Shown: piece after piece, positions 20,313 through 31,880 of the stretch | How positions within the stretch are numbered: the stretch's first letter is position 1 | Layout of the letters: every line of letters starts with the position of its first letter | Assembly (NCBI RefSeq): GCF_029784155.1 | Contig: NC_073692.1 | Coordinates: 278,400,413 to 278,464,412 of the forward strand | Length of the DNA stretch: 64,000 nt | Origin: Uranotaenia lowii | Lineage: Eukaryota; Arthropoda; Insecta; Diptera; Culicidae | Reading direction: 5' to 3' | Notes under the pieces: model-generated | The model's database searches: none | What the model was told of the DNA's origin: nothing | The model's input: only the letters and a program-made list of their open reading frames with translations | Position numbers and translations under genes: made by a program

Positions 20313-22970
20313 CTAATTGTAGAGAGAGCGAATCTCTGCGATGGAAGACTGCATCGATTTGCCTCTGAAGTTGGAGATGATTTTGTTGGCCATCTCTTCG
20401 ATAGATTCAATGCCTGCAATCCGATGAAGATCTTCGGTGCTGTGCCAAGGTGGAAGCCGCAAAATCATTTTTAGAACCTTGTTCTGAATCCTCTGGATGG
20501 CTTTCTTCCTCGTCGCGCAGCAGCTGGACCAAATCGGAACTGCATACATTATCGCTGGTCGGAAGACTTGCTTGTAAATAAGCATCTTATTCTTCAGGCA
20601 AAGTCGGAATTTCCTGTTGATGAGAGAATAAAGAGATTTAGTGTATTTATTACATTTAGATTGAATATCTTCAATGTGATTCTTAAAAGAAAGATTCCGA
20701 TCAAGTGTGAGTCCCAAGTACTTCACGTGATCAGACCATTCTAAAGAAACCCCATTAAAAGTTATGGAATGATTTTCATTAGGTTTTAAAAAATTTGCTC
20801 TTGGCTTATGGGGAAATAAAATAAGTTGAGTTTTGGAAGCGTTAGGAGAAATTTTCCACATTTTCAAGTAATTCAAAAAGGAATTTAAATTTTGTTGCAA
20901 TCTACTGCGTACCACCCGTAAATTTCGACCTTTGGCTGAAAGCAAAGTATCATCAGCAAATAATCTTCTACCTTTTCCTTCTGGTACATCAGGAAGATCA
21001 GAAGTAAAAATATTGTATAAGATTGGCCCAAGTATACTACCCTGAGGGACCCCAGCTCTAATGGGTGTCCTTTCAGAGCATGAATTTTGATAGCTTACTT
21101 GCAAAGTTCGGCTAGTCAAATAATTTTGAATAATTTTGGTGAGATATACAGGAAAATCAAATCGAGCTAATTTAGCTACTAAACCTTTGTGCCAAACACT
21201 GTCAAAAGCTTTTTCAATATCAAGAAGAGCAACACCAGTTGAATAACCCTCAGATTTGCTAGCGTTAATCATATTAGTTACACTCAAAAGTTGATGTGTA
21301 GTAGAATGTCCATGACGAAAACCAAATTGTTCATCAGGGAAAATAGAATTATGATTAATGTGAATCATCATTCTATTCAAAATAACTCTCTCAAATAGTT
21401 TACTTAAAGAAGGAAGCAAACTAATTGGTCGATAACTTGAAGGCTCTGAAGCACTTTTTCCAGGTTTCAAAATTGGAGTTACTTTGGCATTTTTCCATTT
21501 ATTGGGAAAATAAGCCAAGTGAAAACATTTATTGAAGATTTTAACTAAAAAATTTAAAGTGCTTTCAGGCAACTTTTTAATAAGAATATAGAAAATCCCA
21601 TCTTCCCCTGGAGCTTTCATATTTTTAAATTTTTTGAAAATCAATTTAAGTTCATCAATATTTGTCTCACAAGAACTTTCAAACACAATTTGCTTAGAAA
21701 GAATATCATCAAATTCTAGGGAAATTTGAGCATCAACTGGACTTACAACGTTTAAATTAAAATCATGAGCAGACTCAAATTGTTGGGCTAATTTTTGAGC
21801 TTTTTCTGAATTAGTTAAAAGAAGTTTATCCCCATTTTTCAAAGTAGGAAATGGCTTCTGGGGCTTTTTTAGAATTTTAGTTAATTTACAAAATGGCTTT
21901 GAGTAGGGTTTTATGTCCTCTACTGCTTTAGCAAAATTTTCATTACGAATGAAATTTAAACGACGTTTGATCTCTTTTTGAAGGTCGCAATAAATTAATT
22001 TCAAATAAGGATCCCTAGTTCGTTGAAATTGGCGTCGACGAATGTTTTTCAGTCGTATCAAAAACTGAAGATCATCATCAATTAAAGGTTGATTAAATTT
22101 ATGTTTAACTTTGGGTATTGAAGCGGCTCTAGCATTGACTATTGAAGTTGTCAAATTTTCTACAGCCAAATCAATATCTTCTATTGAATTCAATGGAACG
22201 TTTACATCTAAATTACGTTCAATAAAATTCATATATCGCTCCCAGTTAGCCTTTTGAAAATTAAAAGTTGATTTTAAAGGGTTTTCAATGGGACTTTGGG
22301 ATAAAGAAAATGTTACTGGAAGGTGGTCTGAATCGAGGTCCGCATGAGTAACTAATTGACTACAATGCTCGCCTAAATCCGTTAGAACCAAATCAATTGT
22401 GGAGGGATTTCTAATTGAAGAAAAACAAGTATGCCCATTAGGATATTCAATAGTATAATAACCTGCACAGCAGTCATTAAACAAAATATTCCCATTTGAA
22501 TTTGATGAAATATTATTCCAAGATCGATGTTTTGCATTAAAGTCACCAATAATAAAAAATTTAGATTTATTTCTGGTGAGTTTTTGTAAATCTCCCTTCA
22601 AAAAATTTTTCTGTTCACCGCTACATTGATAAGGCAAATATGCGGCAACAATTATAATTTTCCCCATAGAAGTTTCTAATTCAATTCCAATTGTTTCTAA
22701 GACTTTTGTATTGAAAGAAGGAAGAAGTCTAAATTTGAGACGACTATTGATGACAATAGCTACACCCCCACCTTGTCGATCAAGTCGATCATTTCGTAAA
22801 ATTTTAAAGAAAGCATTGCTTTTCAAGTTATTGTCTGGCTTTAAAAAAGTTTCAGTGATGGCAGCAATATGTATGTTTTGAGTTTTCAAAAATAAAAAGA
22901 ACTCGTCTTGGTTAGCCAGCAAAGATCTGGCGTTACTATTCATAATATTTAAACATCTATTTGGATCCAT
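20313..22970 (-). CDS. LINE ORF2: endonuclease and reverse transcriptase
   Basis: 885 residues without an internal stop. It nicks target DNA and copies the element RNA at the nick. The endonuclease occupies about residues 8-230: NSNARSLLANQDE, ITETFLK (catalytic Glu), VAAYLPYQ, IIGDFNAKHRSW, STIDLVLTD and DSDHLPVTFSL (catalytic His). Reverse transcriptase (about 430-720) shows KAPGEDGI, YRPISLLPSLSKLFE, LDIEKAFDSVWH, GVPQGSILGPILYN and RRLFADDTLL, the catalytic FADD box. The C-terminal region has VKYLGLTLDR and PIWSSCC. The start MDPNRCLN overlaps the natural end of the ORF1 frame, as in other Jockey-clade elements. It may be functional. Confidence 0.93.
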   Translation of the reverse strand: MDPNRCLNIMNSNARSLLANQDEFFLFLKTQNIHIAAITETFLKPDNNLKSNAFFKILRNDRLDRQGGGVAIVINSRLKFRLLPSFNTKVLETIGIELETSMGKIIIVAAYLPYQCSGEQKNFLKGDLQKLTRNKSKFFIIGDFNAKHRSWNNISSNSNGNILFNDCCAGYYTIEYPNGHTCFSSIRNPSTIDLVLTDLGEHCSQLVTHADLDSDHLPVTFSLSQSPIENPLKSTFNFQKANWERYMNFIERNLDVNVPLNSIEDIDLAVENLTTSIVNARAASIPKVKHKFNQPLIDDDLQFLIRLKNIRRRQFQRTRDPYLKLIYCDLQKEIKRRLNFIRNENFAKAVEDIKPYSKPFCKLTKILKKPQKPFPTLKNGDKLLLTNSEKAQKLAQQFESAHDFNLNVVSPVDAQISLEFDDILSKQIVFESSCETNIDELKLIFKKFKNMKAPGEDGIFYILIKKLPESTLNFLVKIFNKCFHLAYFPNKWKNAKVTPILKPGKSASEPSSYRPISLLPSLSKLFERVILNRMMIHINHNSIFPDEQFGFRHGHSTTHQLLSVTNMINASKSEGYSTGVALLDIEKAFDSVWHKGLVAKLARFDFPVYLTKIIQNYLTSRTLQVSYQNSCSERTPIRAGVPQGSILGPILYNIFTSDLPDVPEGKGRRLFADDTLLSAKGRNLRVVRSRLQQNLNSFLNYLKMWKISPNASKTQLILFPHKPRANFLKPNENHSITFNGVSLEWSDHVKYLGLTLDRNLSFKNHIEDIQSKCNKYTKSLYSLINRKFRLCLKNKMLIYKQVFRPAIMYAVPIWSSCCATRKKAIQRIQNKVLKMILRLPPWHSTEDLHRIAGIESIEEMANKIISNFRGKSMQSSIAEIRSLYN

Positions 22971-23140
22971 GAGGGAATCGTAAAGTCATAATAATTTTGT
23001 TAGCATAATTAAAAGATGTTTGGAAAGCTTCAAACATTGAATTTGCTTTCAACATAAGTTGCATCATTTCCATTAAATTTTGGTGCAAAAATTTTAATTT
23101 TTCCTCAGTAATCTCACCCAAATCAACAAAATTGTTGGAA

Positions 23141-24391
23141 TCAGAAGAGGAAGGAGAAGAAAAAGTATTTGAATTTCGGGGATTTTCCCAAGCCTTCGCA
23201 TGAACGTTGAGACTTGGTTTTTTTCCAATTTTTATTAGTTAAACCTGAAGAGGGCAACCCATTTTCAACCACCTCTGAGAACGATAAACAACGAGTCTGT
23301 GGCGCAGAATCAGCCCAGGTAACATTAAAATCACTTCGGGTATTACCCAGCCGTGATTCCAATGTAGGCCGAGGCTGACTGCGAACAGGCAGGTTGTTTG
23401 CCGGTCTGACGTGTGTAGACGAAAAAGAGGAAGGAGGAGAAGAAACTTTTCTGGAAACTTTGGGGTTTTTCCTAGAAGCAACAATTTTTGCCCTAACGGG
23501 ACAATCTAGAGAATTCGAGGAATGATTACCTGCGCAATTCGCACACTTAAAAAATTCTGTTTTTGGCTTATCACCACCAAAAAGGCATTTAGATTTTTCA
23601 TGATCGAATGAGCCGCAAAACATGCATCTGGCATTCATTCTACAATTTTTAGTGACATGACAAAAAGCTTGACAACGACGACATTGCGTAATATTTTGTA
23701 AAAAATTGGTATGGGATTTACGAAAAGGTTCAAATTTTACTCGACAATGAAACATAAGACGAGCCTTTTCCAAAATTTTCAAATTATTAACCTGATCCTT
23801 TTTAAAATGGATCAAATAAAGTTCAGGAGCAAAACCAACACTACTGGTATTATTCGTGTTGGTTCTTTTCCTCATTTGAATTACTTGAATTGGAGAAAAA
23901 CCTAACAAAGAATTTAATTCATTTGTGATCTCATCCGGTGTCTGATCGCCGGTGAGACCACGAAGTACAACTTTAAAAGGACGATCACCTCTAGTGTCGT
24001 ACGTAAAAAATTGGTGTTTTTTATTATTCAAATAATTTAAAAATTTTTGAAAATCATTAAAAGATTCCGCCAATATACGAGCAGTTCCCCTTCGACCGAT
24101 CTGAAAAGAAATCTTCACATCCTTGACGGAAGTGACGATTTCTTTTCGAAAGGCATTGAAGTCAGGAATCGTGACCGTTATAGGTGGAATCTTTTCGTTT
24201 TTAAGAGTATAAGAAGAAGAAGAAGGTTTCTTAATACTCTTATCAGAATTAAATATGAATATTTCCTCATCACCGATGTTATGAAGGACATCGAATGAAT
24301 TGGAAATTTCAACTTTTTTGGCAGATGGCCCTGGATTAGGTTCAGCAATCCGTTTCCTTCCGGCCCTTGAGCCGGCCGAAGACTTCCCCAT
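23141..24391 (-). pseudogene. LINE ORF1 (gag-like RNA-binding protein), late frameshift
   Basis: The start chosen is MGKSSAGSRAGRKR at 24391; the 61 codons open upstream look like leader. A middle region (about residues 90-230) holds the PRE_C2HC-type fold common in Jockey ORF1. Three zinc knuckles follow: CRRCQAFCHVTKNC, CMFCGSFDHEKSKC and CANCAGNHSSNSLDC. The frame ends at 23141 in a run of Phe codons. The natural C-terminus is readable in a neighbouring frame down to a TAG that overlaps the ORF2 start, with a helical QLMLKANSMFEAF segment. The frames meet at a run of seven A (T run 23218-23224), so one extra A probably truncated the protein. Slippage there is conceivable but undemonstrated. 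Confidence 0.82.
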
Positions 24392-24599
24392 GCTGGAAAG
24401 AAAAGAGAAAATATGAATAAAAGAAAATGAAAATAATTTTAGCACTGAAAAGTGCTGATTGAAATACAGGTAAGGAAAAAATAAATAATGTAAAATGTTC
24501 CTGCAGGTACACAGCAACGATACGATGCTCCGGCGTACGTGTTGACGGCTCAACGGTACAGATGGAAGTGACAAGAGTTATGATGATTTGAATGTGCGC

Positions 24600-27170
24600 T
24601 TCGGGTCATATTGACCGAACGACTTTAGAAGGTTAAAAAAACAATCTCTTTTCGTTTAAAGAAGATTAAGAAAACAGATCTAATATACAGGGTGTACAAT
24701 AAGTTCGAATAAAAATTAAAACCAGGTTATTTTTTAATCAACTTGTCAGAATTTATTTTTTTATTCAAATTGTTAGACAATTTAACAGTGATCAACAATA
24801 TTAATTGTTTTCCTAAAATTCATACGACACGTTCCTTTTCTATTGATATTGCGTCCCTTATATAAACGAACGATAATGATTTTAGATGCAGTAAAAATGG
24901 GTTTCCTGTATTTGTTTATTCTCGACAACATGTTAAATTTAAAAAAAAAATCAAGAAAGTAAGAGTTGGAAAACTGGTGACCTTTTTTTTAAGAGGCAAA
25001 TGAGCAAAAATCAATACTTTTTGTGTGAGATGGTCTATCGAAATGGACACGACATGCAAACAAACTCAATAGCACAATAATTGACCAAAGTAAACTTTAT
25101 ACAAAGCTCCTCAAGCATATATTTGATGTTTATATTCTATATATGGTGTGAAATAATTATATGCTTTACAAAGCTTTTTGATGAAATTCAGTTGGGACGT
25201 AACTGTTTTTTGGATATTAGGAATCAAATACGAAGAATTAAAGTTTTGTTTATTCTGTACTCATTCATCGTTCACAACATCAACGATATTAAGGCGCCAG
25301 CACAAAATTTTACTTCAGAAGTTTGCGGACTTCCGACTTCCGAAAAACTTCCGACAAAGGAAAGTGAAGTACTAGATTGTCGGAAGTCTGTGTTTTGTTG
25401 CCAGTTCACCAACGACATTTAAAAAAAATCATTAAAATTCACAATATGTGCTACGAGTTTACCACATCAACATGATTAAAAGTGTACTCGAATCTATTAA
25501 ACACCCTGTAAATTCAATGAAAAGTTTTCAGAACGCGAATAATTTTCTAACGGTTTTAATAAAATTTAGCACAAATGAATTCATTGAAACTGTTATAAGA
25601 CGTTCCACTTTTTTTAAAGGAGGCTCCCAAGGAAAAATATAAGTAAAAATCTATGGACGTCAAAATTTAGTCCTGAGCTAGGGAAGTTCATACCAGTGCT
25701 TAGTCAACAGTTCCTAACGACATCTGAGCACGAGTCATCAATAGATAAATACAAAAGGTGCAACAGTTTCACAGTCTCATGCAATGTCCCAATCAATCAA
25801 GCTCGTGTGTAGGCTTTGTTTTACGGATTAATCAAGCTGATTTATGGCGAATTCCTTGATGTTATTAATTCAAATATGCCACGATTTGGATTCATATTTC
25901 AAACCCGATGCCACCGAAAGTGCCGGAACACCACCCCGGAAAAGGCAAAATGGGGTGTGGGCGAGGACATGTTTGTATGTCGATCGTTCTGACAAAGCGA
26001 GCAAATTTATTACGGATGGTGGAATTCCAATTGTATCCCGAAACCGATTGATGTCCGTATGTGTGCGAAAAGCTAGAAACATTCTGCCAACATGATGCAC
26101 ACATACGAGGGCTTTCGCTAACAAGCGCCACTTACAGAAGGAAATTCATAGAGCGAGATTCGTTTTTCCGATAAGTACACTTTTGACTCCACGTTGCTTC
26201 CGTATGGTTCATTGAAAATTTTATTCCCTTCCTCTTCGGAGGGCTGGAATGCTTTCAATCGGATTGAGAAAAGGCCAGCAGAGCAAATAGATTATGTCTA
26301 ATTTATCAATTTCCATAAAATAACTCGTACGTTCTTTCGGAAGATCGCTTATGGCACTGACTGGCAAAGCCGAACGGTACAAATCGACTGTCGTTTCGGT
26401 CGAAATCCGGTACAATGGAATGAAATTTGCAAATGCCAATTTACAATCTGACTACACATTCGATTCGATTCGGAGCCATTTCGAGTCTGAATGCGGCATG
26501 CAATTACGGATACCGAGAAAAACTACTCCAAGTTTTTGGCTAATCATACAAGCTTCGGATTAGCAAAATATATTTTGCAACAGAGTATTTAAAAAAATGG
26601 TTTACCGCTTTCAGACATTTTATCTATTAGTTTGTTTTTATCCCAAATTTAAAATATGTTATCAGATATTTCTATCTTAAAGTTATTTCCAAGACAATAA
26701 CCTAGCCTACAGCAGTCCCAACAAGGCCAAATTGGGCTGTCATTTCGTTAAGAGACTATTGGATTTTTTCCCCAAAGACATTGTTTGCAACACAGTCAAT
26801 TTAGGATTTCCCGTTGAATTCACCAACGTATGACAGCTGCGGTCCTACATTGCAAAATCTACAGACTCGTAATCTACTATTGTTGATCTGTTCGGTAAAA
26901 ATATAGAGTAAAACATGCATATGGAGCATAGCTAACGAAATCCTGCCTTGATATATTTATGCCTCTCAAGAGATTCCCGGCTTATCTCGCGTGCTCTGTA
27001 TCACGCTTGCCGTTTCTATTTTGTGGCAGTGAAAAGAAGATTTTTTTTTAGCTAGCATTCATGTTACTATTAAAGACATATTCAAGTGATACGTTCTGCG
27101 AGATTAAAAATAAAATTAAAATCGAGCCATCCTGTTCTAATCAGCGCAATAAACCAAAAAAATACAGAAT
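24600..27170. other. No clear gene; partly non-repetitive DNA
   Basis: 24600-25680 is AT-rich without support for coding. 25690-26560 is GC-richer and matches no repeat of this window. It contains several 60-85-codon open frames on both strands without recognisable domains, and phrases such as GGATTAATCAAGCTGATTTATGG, which carries homeodomain-like sites. It could be a conserved regulatory block or a diverged exon, and I cannot choose. Confidence 0.35.
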
Positions 27171-27176
27171 TAAATA

Positions 27177-27561
27177 AGGCCGGAACAAATTTCAAATCCT
27201 TCTTTTGTCACTAGGAGTTGGAACACCGCCAGGGGGGGAATAAAAAATAATGCAAAAAACAAATAAATTGGAATAGATTGCACGAAATCTTGTTTGAAAC
27301 AAAATTGCATACAATATCATTGCACAAAATCAAGTTTTTTTTTTCTAAAAATTCAATAAAATAAAGAATTGAAAAGGTGAAAAATCTCCCATCTTCCAAA
27401 ATTTGTGTTTTGGTCTTGAAATTATTAGGATATATAATTTTTTTTTCGAAACTTACATAAAAAACTTCAAACTTTATTTATGTCGGGTTTTTCGGAAATT
27501 TCGAAGAGGGGGGGGGGGGGAGGGAGGTGACAAAAGAAAAAATAGAAATTTGTTCCAGCCT
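27177..27561. mobile_element. 385-bp MITE with TA duplication
   Basis: Terminal inverted repeats AAGGCCGGAACAAATTTC (left) and AAGGCTGGAACAAATTTC (right, complement), continuing to a shared CTTTTGTCAC, are flanked by TA. No coding content. A run of about 14 G (27508-27521) lies inside the right half. Confidence 0.75.
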
Positions 27562-27714
27562 TAATTGGAGAACAAAACATTTTACTTAATGGAAGTCACT
27601 AAAGTTTTCATGAGTAAAAATATAACTCATTTTTAGCAAATTTAATTTTTATATCACTTTTATGTTCTGCATAGTCTTTTTTTACAGTAACTCGAAACAA
27701 AACATTCCAGCCAG

Positions 27715-27800
27715 CGCCGATGAAGTCTAGCAGCCAGGCGTACTGGGTTCGATTTCCGGTATCGAAAAGAAAACTTTTGAGTTCGAATCCCATAAAGGAC
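27715..27800 (+). other. tRNA-like remnant
   Basis: CTGGGTTCGATTTCCGG resembles a T arm and B box; AAGTCTAGCAGCCAGGCG upstream is weakly D-arm or anticodon-like; a second B-box-like GAGTTCGAATCCC follows. There is no complete cloverleaf. Probably a SINE fragment. Confidence 0.3.
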
Positions 27801-27836
27801 TGACAGGTAAGATGTGTTTCCTCTTATAATTGACTA

Positions 27837-29108
27837 AAGTCTGCTTCATTTAATATTGGAACAAATTCTTTTGCTCATTGTGGCGCTCCTAGTGGACGGA
27901 TTTCGAAACTTTTTTCACCCACGTGTCGGGAAATTCATTACCTTTCACCATGTATTAATGTCATAACACCAAACGATAGCATTTTGTATACAACCGCCAT
28001 GGAAGCCGAACGGAGAGATCAAATTGTGCACAGTTTTCATGAAAAATCCATTGTTGTCGGCATCGAAGCTAGCTAAACAGCTTAAAATGGCCAGAAATAC
28101 CGTATGGCGTGTTATCAAGCAGTACAAGGAAACATTGACGACGGCTCGGAAGCCGCATTCGAAGCGTCGGAGTGGAACTGTCGACCGGAAACTGCGTGGG
28201 AAAGTCATCAAGGCCGTCAAGAGGAATCCCAATCTTTCAGACCGCGATTTGGCCAATAAGTTCCAGGCCGCTCACAGTACGGTGCGACGAATTCGTCTCC
28301 GGGAAGGAATAAGGTCATTCCGAGCCAGCAAACAGCCAAATCGGACGCTGAAGCAGAACAATGTGGCCAGAATCCGTGCTCGAAAGCTGTACGACCAAGT
28401 GCTGACCAAGTTCGACGGATGTATTCTGATGGACGATGAGACCTACGTGAAGGCGGACTTTGGGCAAATCCCAGGTCAAAAATTTTATTTGGCGACGGCT
28501 CGGGGGGATGTACCTGCAAAATTTAAGTTCGTGTTTGCGGATAAATTCGCCCGCAAGTACATGATTTGGCAGGGGATATGCAGTTGTGGACAGAAAACCA
28601 AAGTCTTTCTCACTGACAAGACAATGACATCAGAAGTCTACAAAAAAGAGTGCCTACAGAAACGGATTCTGCCGTTTATTCGTGCCCACGATCGTCCAGT
28701 AATGTTTTGGCCGGACCTCGCAAGCTGCCATTACAGCAAAACGGTTATGGAATGGTACGCAACGAACGGGGTCAGCGTAATACCGAAGGACCTCAACCCC
28801 CCAAACTGCCCCCAGTTCCGGCCGATAGAGAAATACTGGGCAATCACGAAGCGGAGGCTTAAGGCAAAGGGAAAACTTGTTAGGAACATGACTCAAATGA
28901 AGAACTGGTGGAATCAAATCGCCAAAACGGTGGACGAAAAGGGTGTGCGCCGCCTAATGTGCCGTATTACGAGAAAAGTACGAGAATTTCTTCGAAACAG
29001 CAATGAATAATTTTTTTAATTTTTTTTTATGAACAAATTATGAATTCGTAAATAAATGACTGAACTACACGCAATTGTTTGTGTCCCAATATTAAATGAA
29101 GCAGACTT
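27837..29108 (+). mobile_element. ITmD37E-type mariner transposon, copy 2
   Basis: Same terminal repeat as copy 1 (AAGTCTGCTTCATTTAATAT) and TA on both sides (27835-27836, 29109-29110). 1.27 kb, plus-strand transposase, opposite orientation to copy 1 at 621-1925. The 3' non-coding part is about 35 bases shorter than in copy 1. Confidence 0.93.
28039..29010 (+). CDS. DD37E mariner-type transposase (copy 2)
   Basis: 323 residues from the ATG of MKNPLLSAS. Two helix-turn-helix regions lie at about residues 5-110. The DDE core has ILMDDETYVKAD, VMFWPDLASCHYSK and RPIEKYWAI, with 37 residues between the second Asp and the Glu. Unlike copy 1 it keeps Trp before the second Asp and Gly in ICSCGQK, which look like ancestral residues since the unrelated DD37E copy at 17 kb shares them. 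It is therefore the likelier source of active enzyme. The 5' end has the same out-of-phase upstream ATG (27999) as copy 1. Confidence 0.9.
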   Translation: MKNPLLSASKLAKQLKMARNTVWRVIKQYKETLTTARKPHSKRRSGTVDRKLRGKVIKAVKRNPNLSDRDLANKFQAAHSTVRRIRLREGIRSFRASKQPNRTLKQNNVARIRARKLYDQVLTKFDGCILMDDETYVKADFGQIPGQKFYLATARGDVPAKFKFVFADKFARKYMIWQGICSCGQKTKVFLTDKTMTSEVYKKECLQKRILPFIRAHDRPVMFWPDLASCHYSKTVMEWYATNGVSVIPKDLNPPNCPQFRPIEKYWAITKRRLKAKGKLVRNMTQMKNWWNQIAKTVDEKGVRRLMCRITRKVREFLRNSNE

Positions 29109-29458
29109 TATATAATAAGAATGTTCAATCAGCTACCAGCTGGCCAGGTATACATACGGTTGCTGGAATACCTGTAAGTAAACTAGTTAACCTGATTGAC
29201 CCGTTCTTCTAAAATATACCTTACATCAGGCATGTCGAACTCGCTTAGGTGTGCGGGCCGCATTAAAAATTTTCTATGACGTAGAGGGCCGCAGCCAAAA
29301 TCGGTTAGAAAACAATACGGCGAATGCGCCAACATCACTGTTTCGAGAAAAACGCGTTCAAAGTTTGACAGCTCCATAAGCTCCCACCAAAGATATTATT
29401 TTGTTTTCGTTATTTCTCGGAAACCATATACCTTTCACCTTTGTATAATCGGAATGTA

Positions 29459-30615
29459 CTGCCCCCTATCCGTATTAGAGTCCCATGTGTAAAAACTGCA
29501 AACCGAGAAAAACGCTTGTGAAGTTTGAAACTTGTTTTCATAAAAGCAATCATATAAATCATTTGTTGGCAAAACCTATGAATACTTCGGATAGAAAACA
29601 CTTCAAAGAATACTTCTGTTTACTTTTGCGCTAATACTAACTAATAATTACGGAGAAATTTCAATAAAACACTCATGTGACTCATATGCGATTATTCATA
29701 GAGATTATTCGCAAATGAGTCTCTGGTGTTAAAGTTATCGGCAAGTGGCAAGTACTTTTCTAACATATTTTTTTAATTTGTTTACCATTTTTTTTGATGA
29801 CAGAAGAAAGTTATCGAAAGATCTTGATTCCAAACTGATTTCAATCAAGGTTTATTCGCCAAGTGGGATGTATTTTCCAGTGTTTTTCTCAAAACTTTTT
29901 TCATTCCTGTGAAATTGCTGCAAATTTATCATACATCTTCATCATTTAATTCAATGTGTGTTACGGATACGTAGATAACACCGACCAAAAGTCTGCTGGT
30001 TTCAAGACAAAAAAGGAGATTTCTTCCGGGAACATCTTCCTAGGTAATAAACGAAAACAGTGGTATTGATATTGTTGTGCATAGAAAAAAGTATTGAAAA
30101 AAGTTTGTCATTTTATTACCGAAACAACACTTCAAGTACCACCCACCCGATCACACATTAGATCGACGAAATTACCCACGAAGGAACCATCCTGACCGAA
30201 GACTGATCTATTAAGCGTTGTTCATCGGTTGATTTTTGTCAAAAAAATAATTTTGATTACCAGTTATTTATTAATGTTTTTTGTGACTAAGAACCAAATT
30301 TCTTCGGAATCATTTCGATACTATAGTTCAATTTTTATGTAAATTAATGTTTTAAGAATTAAATTATTGATTTACTTCATTTTCTATCTATCCTTTCCTT
30401 CAATTGTAAGCTCTTGCGCTTAATTTTGGTCGGGACTCAAATGCGAATATTTTTCACATGGGACACATCAGGGGTCATATTTTTTTCGGAATTTTGGGAA
30501 CAAACTTCGAACAAAAACTTGTTTTATAGGTAAATTGGAGCACAAAGAAGCGTTTTCCATCGATAACTCAAAAACGATGAAAATGCACATGGGACTCATA
30601 TGCGAATGGGGGCAG
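29459..30615. mobile_element. MITE with CTGCCCC ends and 4-bp duplication, copy A
   Basis: Ends CTGCCCCCTATCCGTATTAG and, complemented, CTGCCCCCATTCGCATATGA, both followed by GTCCCATGTG, are flanked by TGTA on each side (29455-29458, 30616-30619). 1.16 kb, no coding content seen. It lies inside the hAT element, so it is the younger insertion. A relative lies at 60442-61172. Confidence 0.75.
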
Positions 30616-30868
30616 TGTAGGTCTTAGAACGTACATTTTTATCCTACGGATAACTCGGTTTTTTTACATTTGGCGCATTCGCCCTTTTCAAAATTCACTA
30701 CCGATATTAGATTCGTGGAAATTAGATACAATACAATGGAATATAGTTATAAGTAAACTTGGAATGAAATTATGCGTTAAATTTTTATTAAAGCTTCTAA
30801 TGTTTAACATTCTTATATTATAATGCATTATATCTATTGTCCTGATGCTTGACATCTTTTCTGAGATA

Positions 30869-31880
30869 CTAGTTTATTAATATCAGGTTGAAGTTTTTTT
30901 TTGTCACTGACACTTTCATTATTGACGATAAATTTGTACCAGATAATCTCGAACGATGAGAAGTTTTTGTAGCTTTCATTATGGAAAAAAAACTGCTCAC
31001 ATAGATAGGTATACTTGCAAACATAGCAAGAATTCTGGCAACAAATTTCCGTAACTCAACGTAGCGTCTAGGCAAATAGCTGTAAAATTTTGGTACAGCC
31101 ACTTCAATGTATTTCGCTTTTAATAAAGAATCGCACTGGAGCTCTATCAACTCTAGTTGCAAATTATAAGCAGCATTTTCAGGAGCAAACGAAAATGGAG
31201 ATACAATCAACGAAAATTCTTGCTCGTATGAATTAATGTCAAGAAAACGGCTTTTGAATGCATCTAGTAACGATTCTAGATGAAGTACGTATTTACCAAA
31301 TGATTCAGCCTCATTTGATCTTTTCAGTTCTTGACACGTAAAGAAGTGCACAAGGTTTTCTTGGAAATTTGGTTGATCCATAACCGTAACTTCGCTTGAA
31401 AGTTTTTTACATCATCACGAGCAGTGATGATATTTTTTTTATTTTACTAGAAGTTTTAAGTTCAAATCTTGCAGGTTGCCAAATCCTGAACCCAGTCGTA
31501 TGTTTGAAAATGTGCAACAGGTTCATCTTCCATTTCCAAAAATAATATTATTTCCTCTCGTAGCAAAAAAATCTTTTTAATATTTTGTGGCAGGAAAGCC
31601 AGCGTACTTCTGTGAAGTAGGGAACACAATCGAATTCATTTCCAATGTCTTCCAAAAATGTCGAAAAGGGGCGATGATTCAAGCCACGGGAACGGATAAA
31701 ATTTATAGTATCTGAAACTGGTATTAGTACATTTTGGAATTTTAAATACTTTGCGCATAATGCCTCTTGGTGAATGATACATTGAAAATGAGAAAATTTG
31801 AAATTGCTATCGGTCTCCCTTATTTTCGCAAGCAGTTTTGCACCATTAGTTGCATTAAAATCTTTATTCAGTGCTTATTT
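30869..31880 (-). pseudogene. hAT transposase remnant (GTF2IRD2/ZBED-like type)
   Basis: The middle part is readable on the minus strand from about 31880 to a stop at 31548: DFNATNGAKLL, CIIHQEALCAK, INFIRSRGLNHRPF and YFTEVRWLSCHK, a series typical of hAT transposases whose host-derived relatives include GTF2IRD2 and ZBED proteins. After a damaged stretch a 170-codon open frame (31381-30869) gives the C-terminal dimerisation domain: YSYLPRRYVELRKFVARILA, then a segment ending in FFSIMKATKTSHRSRLS. Usual members have a CEQ.FS.MK motif there; here the Cys-Glu pair is lost. Internal stops make it inactive. The N-terminal zinc-finger part was not found. Confidence 0.75.

Larger units (their letters stand above)
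20070..24571 (-). mobile_element. Full-length Juan-like (Jockey clade) LINE
   Basis: A 4.5-kb non-LTR retrotransposon bounded by a perfect 13-base target duplication, CAAGAGTTATGAT (20057-20069 and 24572-24584). Its 3' end carries a poly(A) tail (T run at 20070-20079). It has a short 5' leader, ORF1 and ORF2 on the minus strand and a 240-base 3' region. Full length, the readable duplication and an open ORF2 suggest a young insertion. The Juan label rests on resemblance of ORF1/ORF2 layout and sequence to the mosquito Juan family. Confidence 0.92.

Noticed and set aside
23218..23224. Programmed frameshift in LINE ORF1
   Set aside because: A single extra A in a homopolymer is the simpler explanation; no downstream structure seen.
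27508..27521. Poly-G tract as a regulatory G-quadruplex
   Set aside because: A 14-G run inside a MITE; more likely slippage, and no evidence of function.
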